A stretch of 64,000 bases of DNA from Streptomyces sp. TLI_171. Lineage in GTDB: Bacteria; Actinomycetota; Actinomycetes; Streptomycetales; Streptomycetaceae. Position numbers and translations under genes: made by a program. A model generated the notes under the pieces. That model was not told the origin of the DNA. It did not search any database and saw only the letters and a program-made list of their open reading frames with translations. The stretch is taken from assembly GCF_003610255.1 (NCBI RefSeq), contig NZ_RAPS01000001.1, positions 930,001 through 994,000 on the forward strand. The letters are read 5' to 3'. This document shows, piece after piece, positions 49,783 to 57,802 of this stretch; the stretch's first letter is position 1, and the number at the start of each line of letters is the position of its first letter.

Positions 49783-50898
49783 ATGGCGGGGCTGGACGGC
49801 GAGGCGGGGCGGGACGTGCTGGCGGCGGCGGGGGTGCTGTTCCCGGACGAGCAGGGGCGGGTGATGGTGGTCCGGACGTCGTACCTGTCGAAGCATCCGA
49901 TCGAGGTGCCGGGCGGGGGGTGGGACGCGACGGACCGCTCGCCGCGGCACACCGCCGTCCGGGAGATCCAGGAGGAGCTGGGCATCACGCCCGTGCTGCG
50001 GGAGCTGGCCTGCCTGGACTGGGCGCGGGACCGCCACCGGCCGCCGATCGCCGCGTTCCTGTACTGGGCGGACCCACTGACGGCGCAGCAGCGGGCGGCG
50101 GTCCGGCTGGAGGCCGCCGAGCTGGACGGGCTGGCGTACCTGACGCCCGGTCAGCTGCTCTCCGCCCTGCCGCCCCTGCTGTCGCGCCGGGTCGGGTCCT
50201 GCGTGCGGGCCCCGCGGGCGGCCGCGCCGCTGGAGCTCGCCGACGGCCTGCCCGCCGGGCACACCGCCCTCCACCTGGCGCCGTGGCCGGCCCCGCCGTA
50301 CACCGGTCCGGCGGAACTGGCCGGTCTGCTGCCGCCCGGGAGCGGCCGGGCCGCGCCACCCCCGCCGATGGACCGCGACACCTACCTGGCCAGCCGGCCC
50401 CGGCTGCGCGGCAAGGCCCGGACGCTGTTCACAGACCCGGAGGGGCGGGCGCTGCTGGTACGTCTGAAACCCTGGCGGGACGCCTCGCCGTGGGTGCTGC
50501 CGGGCGGGTCGATCGAGGCCGACCGCGAGTTGCCCCGCGAGGCCGCCCGTCGGGAGACCCTGGAGGAACTCGGCTGGCACCGGGAGCCCGGGCGGCTGCT
50601 CGCCGTGGACTGGGCCGCCGACCACCCGTGGGACCCGCCGCACCTGGTCCTGGTCTTCGACGGCGGGACCGTGACGGCGGACCAGCTGGCCGCGATCCGG
50701 CTGCAGGAGGACGAGCTCGTGGAGTGGCGCCTGTTCACGCCGGAGGAGGCGGCGCGGGTGCTGCGGCCCTCCGCCGCGGCCCGCCTGACGGCGTGTCTGG
50801 CCGTCCGGGCGCAGCCGCCGGGCATCGGGCCGGCCGAGCTGCTGAGCGGCGCGCCGCTGACGGGCACGCCCACCGTCGGCGCGGCGGACGGCGCCTGA
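49783..50898 (+). CDS. Double Nudix-domain hydrolase
   Basis: This 371-residue protein joins two Nudix domains. The first (about residues 15-150) has a Nudix box ending REIQEELGI, but its first Glu is replaced (WDATDRSPRH). The second (about 195-330) has GGSIEADRELPREAARRETLEELGW. Nudix enzymes cleave nucleoside diphosphates linked to another group. The pairing suggests one active and one regulatory copy, or two substrates. GGAGGGG lies before the ATG at 49783. Confidence 0.87.
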   Translation: MAGLDGEAGRDVLAAAGVLFPDEQGRVMVVRTSYLSKHPIEVPGGGWDATDRSPRHTAVREIQEELGITPVLRELACLDWARDRHRPPIAAFLYWADPLTAQQRAAVRLEAAELDGLAYLTPGQLLSALPPLLSRRVGSCVRAPRAAAPLELADGLPAGHTALHLAPWPAPPYTGPAELAGLLPPGSGRAAPPPPMDRDTYLASRPRLRGKARTLFTDPEGRALLVRLKPWRDASPWVLPGGSIEADRELPREAARRETLEELGWHREPGRLLAVDWAADHPWDPPHLVLVFDGGTVTADQLAAIRLQEDELVEWRLFTPEEAARVLRPSAAARLTACLAVRAQPPGIGPAELLSGAPLTGTPTVGAADGA

Positions 50899-51185
50899 CG
50901 GACGGCAGCCGGCCTGCGGTTGCCCGGCGGTTCGTGACGGGTACCGGGGCCGGTGGGGGGTAAGAATAGGCAGGTCGGCGCGGGTTCGGCTGAGCGGTCG
51001 GGTTCGGGTCGGCATCCAAGTCCGGGTCGCCCGGCCCAGGTACCGGTCGGGCCCAGGCCCGGGCGCAGGCCCGGCTCCGGTGGCGGGCGGCGGTTCGGCT
51101 TCGTGCTCGGATTCGGGCGCGGCTTCGGCCGCAGGTTCGGGCCCGAGGGCAGCATTCGGCTCGGTTCGGTTCGGGGAGGTGCGGG
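50899..51185. repeat. TTCGG-rich low-complexity region
   Basis: In this intergenic space the words GGTTCGG, GGTTCGGG and GGCTTCGG recur many times on the plus strand, most densely after about 51086. No gene is supported here. It may be an array of protein sites, a folded leader, or chance in GC-rich DNA. Confidence 0.4.
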
Positions 51186-51566
51186 GTGGGGCAGTCGGTC
51201 GGGTCGGCGTTGGAGGGTGTCGCGGTGCGGGCGCTCGGCGGTGGAGACCGGCTGGTGCTGCGGCTGGACGGCGAGCTGCTGCTGACGGTGGAGAACGACT
51301 TCCGGCTGGTGCGCGGCGCGGAGGTCGACCACTTCTACCCGGCGCTGGGGCTCTCCGCGGCCGGCCCGCTCGCCCGGCTCGCCGAGGCCACCGTCACCAC
51401 CGCGAGCGTCACCCCGGCCGGCGGCCTGCTGCTCGGCTTCGACACCGGGCACACCCTCGCCGTCGCCCCCGACCCCGCCCCGGGCGGTCCCGCCCACCCG
51501 TGGCAGCTCTCGTCCCCCGCCGGCCTGCTCTGCACGGGCGGCCCGAACGGCTCCTGCACACCCTGA
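51186..51566 (+). CDS. DUF6188-like protein
   Basis: This 126-residue soluble protein reads as a beta-rich domain: DRLVLRLDGELLLTVENDFRLVRG, VDHFYPALGLSAAGPLARL, LLLGFDTGHTLAVAPDP and a C-terminal HPWQLSSPAGLLCTGGPNG. This matches my recollection of the DUF6188 family, which is uncharacterised. It starts at GTG 51186 after GGGGAGG. Confidence 0.75.
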   Translation: MGQSVGSALEGVAVRALGGGDRLVLRLDGELLLTVENDFRLVRGAEVDHFYPALGLSAAGPLARLAEATVTTASVTPAGGLLLGFDTGHTLAVAPDPAPGGPAHPWQLSSPAGLLCTGGPNGSCTP

Positions 51567-51705
51567 GGTCGTCCGCCGCCCTCCGAAGCAGAGCACCGGC
51601 GCTCCGTCCGGGGCCGTTGCCGGAACGTTGCGGTGGAACCTTCAGCGGCGCGACCTGCGTCATTAGGATGGCGCGGGTCAGCGCGGTGGGGTGGAGGGGG
51701 CGGGC

Positions 51706-52869
51706 GTGTTCGGGATCATCAGGCCGTGTCGGCATCGGCTGTCGGAGCGGCTGCACGCTTCCTGGATGGCGCACTTGTGCGGGCTGTGTCTCGCGCTGCG
51801 GGACGATCACGGCCAGTTGGCGCGGACCGCGACCAACTACGACGGCCTGGTGATCTCGGTGCTGGTGGAGGCGCAGTCCCCGCGGGTCGCGGACCGCCGG
51901 ACGGCCGGGCCGTGTCCGCTGCGGGGGATGCGGACGGCGCCGGTGGCGCGTGGCGAGGGGGCGCGGCTGGCGGCGGCGGTGTCGCTGGCGCTGGCGTCGG
52001 TGAAGGTCCGTGACCATGTGCTCGACGGCGACGGGGTGTTCGCGCGGCGGCCGGTGGCGGCGGGGGCGCGGCGGGTGACGCGGCGTTGGGAGCGGCAGAG
52101 CGCGGGCAGTGCGGCGGCGGTCGGCTTCGACACCGGGGTGCTGCTGGCGGCGGCCGGGCGGCAGGAGGAGGCGGAGTCGGCGGTGACCGCCGGCGGGCCG
52201 CTGCTGCTGGCGACGGCGCCGACCGAGGAGGCGACGGCGGCGGCGTTCGCGCACACGGCGGTGCTGGCGGGACGTCCGGGCAACGCGGCGGCGCTCGCCG
52301 AGGCGGGCCGGCTGTTCGGGCGGCTGGCGCACCTGATCGACGCGGCGGAGGACCGGGCGGAGGACGAGGCGAGGGGCCTGTGGAACCCGCTGACCGTCAC
52401 CGGCACCCCGCAGGCGGAGGCGGAGCGCCTGTGCCGGGACGCCGTGCACGGCATCCGACTGGCGCTCTCCGAGGTGGAGTTCACCGACCGGGCGCTGGTG
52501 CACCGGCTGCTGGCGCACGAGACCGGCGAGGCCGTGGACCGGGTCTTCGGCCGTCCCGACCACGCCTGCGCGAGCACCGCCCCGCCCGGCGCCGACCCGG
52601 ACGCCCCGCACCGGCGGCCCGGCCACCCCGAGAAGCCCAAGCAGCCGCGCACCGTGATACCCGGCTGCGCGGTCTGGCTGGCCATGGCCTGCACCTGCCA
52701 GTTGCTCTGCTGCAGCCATGACGACCCGTACTCCCGGGAGCGGCGCGAGGGCTTCTGCCAGCGCAACGACTGCTGCGACGGGTGCGACTGCTGCAACGGC
52801 TGCGACGGGGACTGCTGCAGCTGCTGCGACGGCTGTGACGGTTGCGACTGCGGGTGCGACTGCGGCTGA
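51706..52869 (+). CDS. DUF5685-like protein with Cys-rich tail
   Basis: This 387-residue protein starts FGIIRPCRHRLSERLHASWMAHLCGLC, where CxxH and CGLC could bind a metal. The long middle is helical and Ala/Glu-rich. A hydrophobic stretch (VIPGCAVWLAMACTCQLLCC) is followed by a final segment of about 37 residues with 16 cysteines in CDGC/CC blocks. This fits DUF5685, function unknown. The GTG at 51706 is chosen because family members begin MFGIxRPC; GGAGGGGG lies upstream. Confidence 0.8.
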   Translation: MFGIIRPCRHRLSERLHASWMAHLCGLCLALRDDHGQLARTATNYDGLVISVLVEAQSPRVADRRTAGPCPLRGMRTAPVARGEGARLAAAVSLALASVKVRDHVLDGDGVFARRPVAAGARRVTRRWERQSAGSAAAVGFDTGVLLAAAGRQEEAESAVTAGGPLLLATAPTEEATAAAFAHTAVLAGRPGNAAALAEAGRLFGRLAHLIDAAEDRAEDEARGLWNPLTVTGTPQAEAERLCRDAVHGIRLALSEVEFTDRALVHRLLAHETGEAVDRVFGRPDHACASTAPPGADPDAPHRRPGHPEKPKQPRTVIPGCAVWLAMACTCQLLCCSHDDPYSRERREGFCQRNDCCDGCDCCNGCDGDCCSCCDGCDGCDCGCDCG

Positions 52870-52920
52870 GACCGGCCCCCGAGGGACGGGGCGCCGATCG
52901 GATCGAGGGGGCGGGCGGGC

Positions 52921-53448
52921 ATGGCGGAGAGCCGACGGGAGTCGGCGGCGGTCGAGTTGGCCGAGTGGGGCCGGCCGGAGGTGCAGGCTCTCGGCGGCGG
53001 CGCGGACGATCCGTTCGAGACCGGCGCGCTGGGCGTCACCTGGCGTCCCGAGGACCGCCACTTCGGTGTCCGCCGGGAGGGCCGGGTGGTGGCCCGCGCC
53101 GGTTTGCTGACCGTCCCGGTCGAGGCGGGCGGCCGGCGCTTCGACGTCGCGGGCATCGGCGGCGTGATCGTCGACCCGCATTGGCGCGGCCACGGCCTGG
53201 CCCGGACCGCCGTCGCGGGCGCCCTGGACGCCGCCCGCGCCGACGGGCTGGACCTCGCCCTGCTGTTCTGCCTCCCCGACCGCGGCCCGCTGTACGCCCG
53301 CCTCGGCTGGTCCCCGCTCCCCGACCCGGTGACGGCCGACCAGCCGGACGGCCCGGCGCCGGTGCCGATCGGCGCGATGTGGATCCCGATCATGCCCGGC
53401 GCCGCCTGGCCGGCCGGTCCGGTGCGCCTGCACTCCCTGCCCATGTGA
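52921..53448 (+). CDS. GNAT-family acetyltransferase
   Basis: This 175-residue N-acetyltransferase has the fold core RFDVAGIGGVIVDPHWRGHGLARTAVAGAL, where RGHGLA is the acetyl-CoA pyrophosphate loop, followed by LLFCLPDRGPLYARLGW. The substrate is unknown. It starts at ATG 52921 and lies 51 bp after the DUF5685 gene in the same direction. Confidence 0.87.
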   Translation: MAESRRESAAVELAEWGRPEVQALGGGADDPFETGALGVTWRPEDRHFGVRREGRVVARAGLLTVPVEAGGRRFDVAGIGGVIVDPHWRGHGLARTAVAGALDAARADGLDLALLFCLPDRGPLYARLGWSPLPDPVTADQPDGPAPVPIGAMWIPIMPGAAWPAGPVRLHSLPM

Positions 53449-53844
53449 GCACGCGGGCGGATCTTCTGACGGCTCGACCCCTGGGCGTGATCACCCGCGG
53501 CGGCGGGCAGCGCGCGCACGACGGAACGTCCTTCGCCCGGCTGGCCGGCCCTGCGGCGCGGCGGGGTGGATCAGCGTCGTGACGAGGTTCAGCGCCTCGC
53601 AGCCGCCGGCGCAGTCGGGGCTTCCGCCCTGGGACCCCGACGGCCAACTCGTCGTGGTAGCACCCTTGGTGGTGGATTGCCTGGAACGAGTCTCTCGCGC
53701 CTCGACGGACGAGCTCCTCGAAGTCCGGGCTCGCACGGGTGAGTTCGCCACAGCCGGGTCGAACCCGCTACTGTTGCAGGCCCGTTGCACTGGCTGTGAC
53801 CGGCGTCACAGCCCCCTTCGTGTGCGGTGTGATCGACTCGACGG
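53449..53844. other. Gene-free region with less biased codon use
   Basis: Open frames here (for instance 53579 on the plus strand: QLVVVAPLVVDCLERVSRAS, then TDELLEVRART) have more A/T at third positions than the neighbours and no clear ribosome site. A short gene or degraded gene is possible but not supported. The right end carries the Crp-type site of the next gene. Confidence 0.35.
53793..53812. promoter_or_regulatory. Crp-type palindrome before the DUF4232 lipoprotein gene
   Basis: GCTGTGACCGGCGTCACAGC is a perfect 8-bp-arm palindrome. Inside it TGTGA-CCGGCG-TCACA equals the classical Crp consensus and contains the GTG-N6-GNCAC-like core described for Streptomyces Crp. It lies 32 bp upstream of the ATG at 53845. 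Confidence 0.7.
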
Positions 53845-54807
53845 ATGGCTCCGTTCCGCTCCACCGCCGCCCTGCGCCCGCTTCCGCTCGCCGCGTCCGT
53901 GCTGCTCGCCTCCGTCGCCCTGGCGGGCTGCGGCTCGACGGTCGCCCCGGGCGGTCCCGCCGCCGAACCGTCCACCGCCGCGGGACCGTGCGGCGCGCCG
54001 GTGGCGTGGCCGAGCAGCGGGGCCGCGCCGCACGAGGGCTGGTCGAAGGACGGGGTGCGGATCCTCGCGGTGAACGAGGTGTGCGCCGAGTTCGAGGTGA
54101 CCAACCCGGGCAGTGAACCCGCCGACGCGGCCGTGCTGTTCCAGTGGTCCGCCGGCGCCGCCCGGTCGGCCGCCGACCCGACCGGAACCGTCACCGCCGT
54201 ACCCGCGGGCGGCACCGCCAAGGGCCGGCTGGCCCTGGGCGGCGCCGCCGGCACCCCGGGTACGCAGGCCGCACAGCGCCCCGGTCAGGACCGGCCGCTG
54301 GTGATCCCGGACGTCCGGATCGCCCGGGTGCGCAGCGTGCCGACCGCCGAGGCGCCGTCGCAGGGCGGCGCCTGCCCGTCGACGGGGGTGCACGTGTACG
54401 CGGACCGGGGCGACGCGGCGATGGGCCTGCGGGCGGTGGGCGTGCACCTGGTCAACTGCGGGACGGTGCCGGTGGAACTGGACGGCTACCCGCAGGCCCA
54501 GGTCCTCGACGCGGCGCACCGCCCGGTCGACTCCGTGCAGGTGCTGCAGGGCGGTGCGGCGATCGCCGGTGCCACGGGCGCGGACGCGCCCCCGCAGCAC
54601 CTGACCCTGCAGCCCGGTCAGGGCGCGGTGTCCACCCTGGTCTGGCGCAACACCACCGACCTCGGCTCGGACCCGGTGAACGCCCCCTACGTCCGGATCC
54701 GGGCCACCCAGGGCGCGGCCCCGGTGATGGTCACCCCGGAGCTGGACCTCGGCACCACGGGCCGGATCGGCGTCGGCGCGTGGGCCCGGGACGGCGCCCG
54801 GTCCTGA
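53845..54807 (+). CDS. DUF4232-type lipoprotein
   Basis: This 320-residue protein has a lipoprotein signal ending in the lipobox ALAGC (Cys about 30). The body contains two DUF4232-like halves: VCAEFEVTNPGSEPADAAVLFQW and GACPSTGVHVYADRGDAAMGLRAVGVHLVNCGTVPVELDGYP. These proteins sit on the outer face of the membrane; their function is unknown. A perfect Crp-type palindrome lies just upstream. Confidence 0.83.
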   Translation: MAPFRSTAALRPLPLAASVLLASVALAGCGSTVAPGGPAAEPSTAAGPCGAPVAWPSSGAAPHEGWSKDGVRILAVNEVCAEFEVTNPGSEPADAAVLFQWSAGAARSAADPTGTVTAVPAGGTAKGRLALGGAAGTPGTQAAQRPGQDRPLVIPDVRIARVRSVPTAEAPSQGGACPSTGVHVYADRGDAAMGLRAVGVHLVNCGTVPVELDGYPQAQVLDAAHRPVDSVQVLQGGAAIAGATGADAPPQHLTLQPGQGAVSTLVWRNTTDLGSDPVNAPYVRIRATQGAAPVMVTPELDLGTTGRIGVGAWARDGARS

Positions 54808-54861
54808 CCGCCCTTCAAATGTGACGGTACTGTGATGCACTGATCAACTTCGCGCAGCCCG

Positions 54862-54879
54862 GACTCACTACGGTGAGTC
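54862..54879. promoter_or_regulatory. Inverted repeat before the SCO2583-like gene
   Basis: GACTCAC-TACG-GTGAGTC has perfect 7-bp arms and ends 3 bp before the ATG at 54883, overlapping the ribosome-site position. It could be an operator or a translational hairpin. Confidence 0.45.
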
Positions 54880-54882
54880 GGT

Positions 54883-55719
54883 ATGCGCTCCTCCGATCCC
54901 GATGGTCCCGCGCCGGGCGGCGACGACCCCGACTGGGACCTCACCCTGGACGAGGAGTTCGTCCGCTCGGCGACGATCAGGGAGGACCTGCTGCACGGCG
55001 GCCCCGCCGACCCCGCCCCGCGCGCCGGGCGACGCCGCCTGGTGCTGGGCGTCAGCGCCGCGATCCTGGCCGCCGTCGGCGGCGGCCTGCTCTACCTCCC
55101 CGCCGCCGACCAGGCGGAGCCCCGTCCGTCCGCGGCCCCGGCGGCCCCCACGCCCCCGCCCCCGCCCGGGCCGGTCTCGGCCGCCGCCCCGGCCCCGAGC
55201 CCGACGCTGCCGGCACTGCCGGACGGCTACACCGTCCCGCTGGACGCCTTCTTCCCGGCCACGCTGCCGGCCGGGGTCGGCCCCGACTTCGTCCGGGTGT
55301 CGGCCGCCGACCTGCCGTCCTGCACCGACCTGCCGGGGATCGCGGCCCGCGAGCGGGAGACCGTCCGCCGTGCGGGCCGTTGCGCGGCCGCGCAGAGCGC
55401 CGTGTACACGATCCGGGACAACCGGTTCACCCTCATCGTGCTCACCATGGCGACCGACCAGGAGGCCTTCGACCTCATGAACGCCCTGTCGAAGCCGACC
55501 GAGCCGGACGAGAACGGCTACCTGGCCGGGCCCGCCGGCGTGAGTCTCAGCTGGTCCGCGGGGCGCACCGTTCTGATCGACACCGCCGCCCGCACCGACC
55601 CCGCGAAGGCCGGCGACTTCGAACTCATGGGCCACCTGGTCGAGCAACTGACCGACGGATGGCGCGCCCGGGCCCTCGACGCGAGGAAGCGCCTCGCGTT
55701 CCCGTCGCCGACCCCCTGA
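54883..55719 (+). CDS. SCO2583/SCO2584-like membrane protein
   Basis: This 278-residue protein begins with an acidic cytoplasmic segment, DWDLTLDEEFVRSATIREDLL. That fits the SCO2583/SCO2584 N-terminal motif (DExFVRxAxIxE) of Streptomyces spore-wall-complex proteins. A membrane helix (LVLGVSAAILAAVGGGLLYL), a Pro-rich linker and an exported domain with two cysteines follow. Its role is inferred from the motif only. It is the second of two genes in the same direction. Confidence 0.7.
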   Translation: MRSSDPDGPAPGGDDPDWDLTLDEEFVRSATIREDLLHGGPADPAPRAGRRRLVLGVSAAILAAVGGGLLYLPAADQAEPRPSAAPAAPTPPPPPGPVSAAAPAPSPTLPALPDGYTVPLDAFFPATLPAGVGPDFVRVSAADLPSCTDLPGIAARERETVRRAGRCAAAQSAVYTIRDNRFTLIVLTMATDQEAFDLMNALSKPTEPDENGYLAGPAGVSLSWSAGRTVLIDTAARTDPAKAGDFELMGHLVEQLTDGWRARALDARKRLAFPSPTP

Positions 55720-55801
55720 CGTCCTGTCAGGTTTTCGCCGAGTCCGTCACAGTCCTGCCGTTGCGCGCTTGGCGGGTGCGCGGCCCGGCTACAACAGCGC
55801 C

Positions 55802-57787
55802 ATGACCGCCGCCGTGCTCGCGCCCTCCGCCCCGCCCTGGCCGCACTGCGGCGACGGAGCGTCCGCCGCCGACCCCGTGGGCTGCCGGGGCGTCCCGGTG
55901 GGGGCCGGCCGGGAGTGCCTGCGCCACCTGCCCCGGCCCGCCCGCACCGGGTACCTGCGCACCCTGACCGCGGGCAGCGCGCTCGATCTGCGCGGCACCC
56001 CGCTGGACCGGCCGCTGCTGGACGCGCTGCGCGCCGCCTGCACCGACACCGCGACCGGACGCCCGCGGTTCGGCCGGGTCGACTTCTCCGGAGCGGAGTT
56101 CCTCGGTGACGCCCCGTTCGACGGGGCCGCGTTCACCGACACCGCGGTGTTCACGGGCGCCGTCTTCGCCGGGACGGCCCGTTTCGACCGGGCCGTCTTC
56201 GACGACGACGCCTGGTTCGACGACGTCGTCTTCGCCCGGGACGCCCGGTTCAACCAGGTGGTGTTCCACGACCGGGCCCGGTTCCGCCGGGCGGTGTTCC
56301 GCGGTTGCGCCTGGTTCGACGTGGCCACCTTCACCAGCACCGCCCAGTTCCGGTCCGCCGCCTTCGAGCGCACCGCCTGGTTCGACGCCGCCGCCTTCAC
56401 CCGGGCCGGCCGGTTCGACGGCGCGGTGTTCCGGGACGCGGCGTGGTTCGACACCGCCGCGTTCGCCCGCGACGCCCGCTTCGACGCGGCGGTCTTCGAC
56501 GGCCTCGCCCGGTTCACCGTGGCCCGGTTCGCCCGCACCGCGCAGTTCGACGCGGCGACCTTCGCCGACACCGCCTGGTTCGACTCGGCCGCCTTCGCGG
56601 GCGCCGCCCGGTTCGACGCCGTCGCCTTCGCGGGCGAGGCCCGGTTCGACGGCGCCGTCTTCGAGGGGCTGCAGCACCTCGGCCCGATGGTCGGCGCCGG
56701 ACGGATCGTCTTCGACCGGGCCAGGTTCTCGGGGGTCCAGGTCGCCGTGGAGGCGGCCGCCGCCGAACTGGCCTTCACCCGGGCGGCGTTCGACGGCTCC
56801 GCGGTGCTGCGCCTGCGGTACGCCGAGCTGCAGCTGAACCGGGCGACGCTGTCCGCCCCGGTGACCGTGCACTTCTGGCCCGTGCCGTTCACCGGGCCGA
56901 CCGGCGCACCGCTCGACGAGGGACCGCTGGGGGCCGGGTCGCTGTCGGCCGCGGTCCGGCTGCTGGACCTGGAGGGCGTCGACGTGGCCCATCTGGTGCT
57001 CACCGACGTGGATCTGAGCCGGTGCCGGTTCACCGGGGCGTTCCACCTCGACCAGATCCGGATCGGCTTCGGCTGCCGCTTCGCCGCTCCCCCGGCCGGT
57101 TGGCACCGCCGCGGCGTGCTGCCCGTGCGCTGGTCCCGGCGCAAGGTCATCGCCGAGGAGGCCCACTGGCGGGCCCTCGCGCCCGGGCCGGACGGCCGCG
57201 GCTGGCCGACCGGCCCGCACCACGCCGTGCCGGGCCTAGGACCCGCCACGGGCGATCTGGCGGGCGTGTACCAGCAGTTGCGCAAGGCGTTCGAGGAGGC
57301 CCGCAACGAGCCGGACGCCGCCGACTTCTACTACGGCGAGATGGAGATGCGCCGCCACGACCGCCAGCGGCCGCGGGCGGAGCGCCGGCTGCTGGGCGCG
57401 TACTGGCTGGCGTCCGGGTACGGGCTGCGGGCCTCCCGGGCGCTGTCCGGACTGCTGGCGGCGATGGGGGTCACCCTGTTGGCGATGATGCTGTTCGGCC
57501 TGCCGAACGACAGCCCCGACCCGCAGACCACCGGCAGCTACGCCGACGGCGCCGTGCGGGTGACCACCAGGACCCCGGACCCGGTGCTCACGCTGCCGCT
57601 GCGGCGGCGGGTGACCGCGGCCCGGGCCGAGAAGGCCGCGCTGGTGGTGGTGAACTCGGTGGTGTTCCGCTCCAGCGGGCAGAACCTCACCCTGACCGGC
57701 ACCGTCGTCGAGATGGCCTCCCGGATCGGCGAGCCGGTCCTGCTCGGCCTCGCCGCGCTCGCCGTCCGCAGCCGGGTCAAGCGCTGA
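55802..57787 (+). CDS. Pentapeptide-repeat membrane protein
   Basis: This 661-residue protein is built around a run of about 34 coils of the pentapeptide type (A/V/R/W)-F-(D/A)-x-x (such as WFDAAAFTRAGRFDGAVF), which should form a right-handed quadrilateral beta-helix. About 100 residues precede it. A mixed region of about 150 residues then leads to two C-terminal membrane helices (LSGLLAAMGVTLLAMMLFGL and EPVLLGLAALAV). The function is unknown. It is convergent with the transporter gene. Confidence 0.87.
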   Translation: MTAAVLAPSAPPWPHCGDGASAADPVGCRGVPVGAGRECLRHLPRPARTGYLRTLTAGSALDLRGTPLDRPLLDALRAACTDTATGRPRFGRVDFSGAEFLGDAPFDGAAFTDTAVFTGAVFAGTARFDRAVFDDDAWFDDVVFARDARFNQVVFHDRARFRRAVFRGCAWFDVATFTSTAQFRSAAFERTAWFDAAAFTRAGRFDGAVFRDAAWFDTAAFARDARFDAAVFDGLARFTVARFARTAQFDAATFADTAWFDSAAFAGAARFDAVAFAGEARFDGAVFEGLQHLGPMVGAGRIVFDRARFSGVQVAVEAAAAELAFTRAAFDGSAVLRLRYAELQLNRATLSAPVTVHFWPVPFTGPTGAPLDEGPLGAGSLSAAVRLLDLEGVDVAHLVLTDVDLSRCRFTGAFHLDQIRIGFGCRFAAPPAGWHRRGVLPVRWSRRKVIAEEAHWRALAPGPDGRGWPTGPHHAVPGLGPATGDLAGVYQQLRKAFEEARNEPDAADFYYGEMEMRRHDRQRPRAERRLLGAYWLASGYGLRASRALSGLLAAMGVTLLAMMLFGLPNDSPDPQTTGSYADGAVRVTTRTPDPVLTLPLRRRVTAARAEKAALVVVNSVVFRSSGQNLTLTGTVVEMASRIGEPVLLGLAALAVRSRVKR

Positions 57788-57802
57788 CCGGCGGCGGCCC
57801 GG

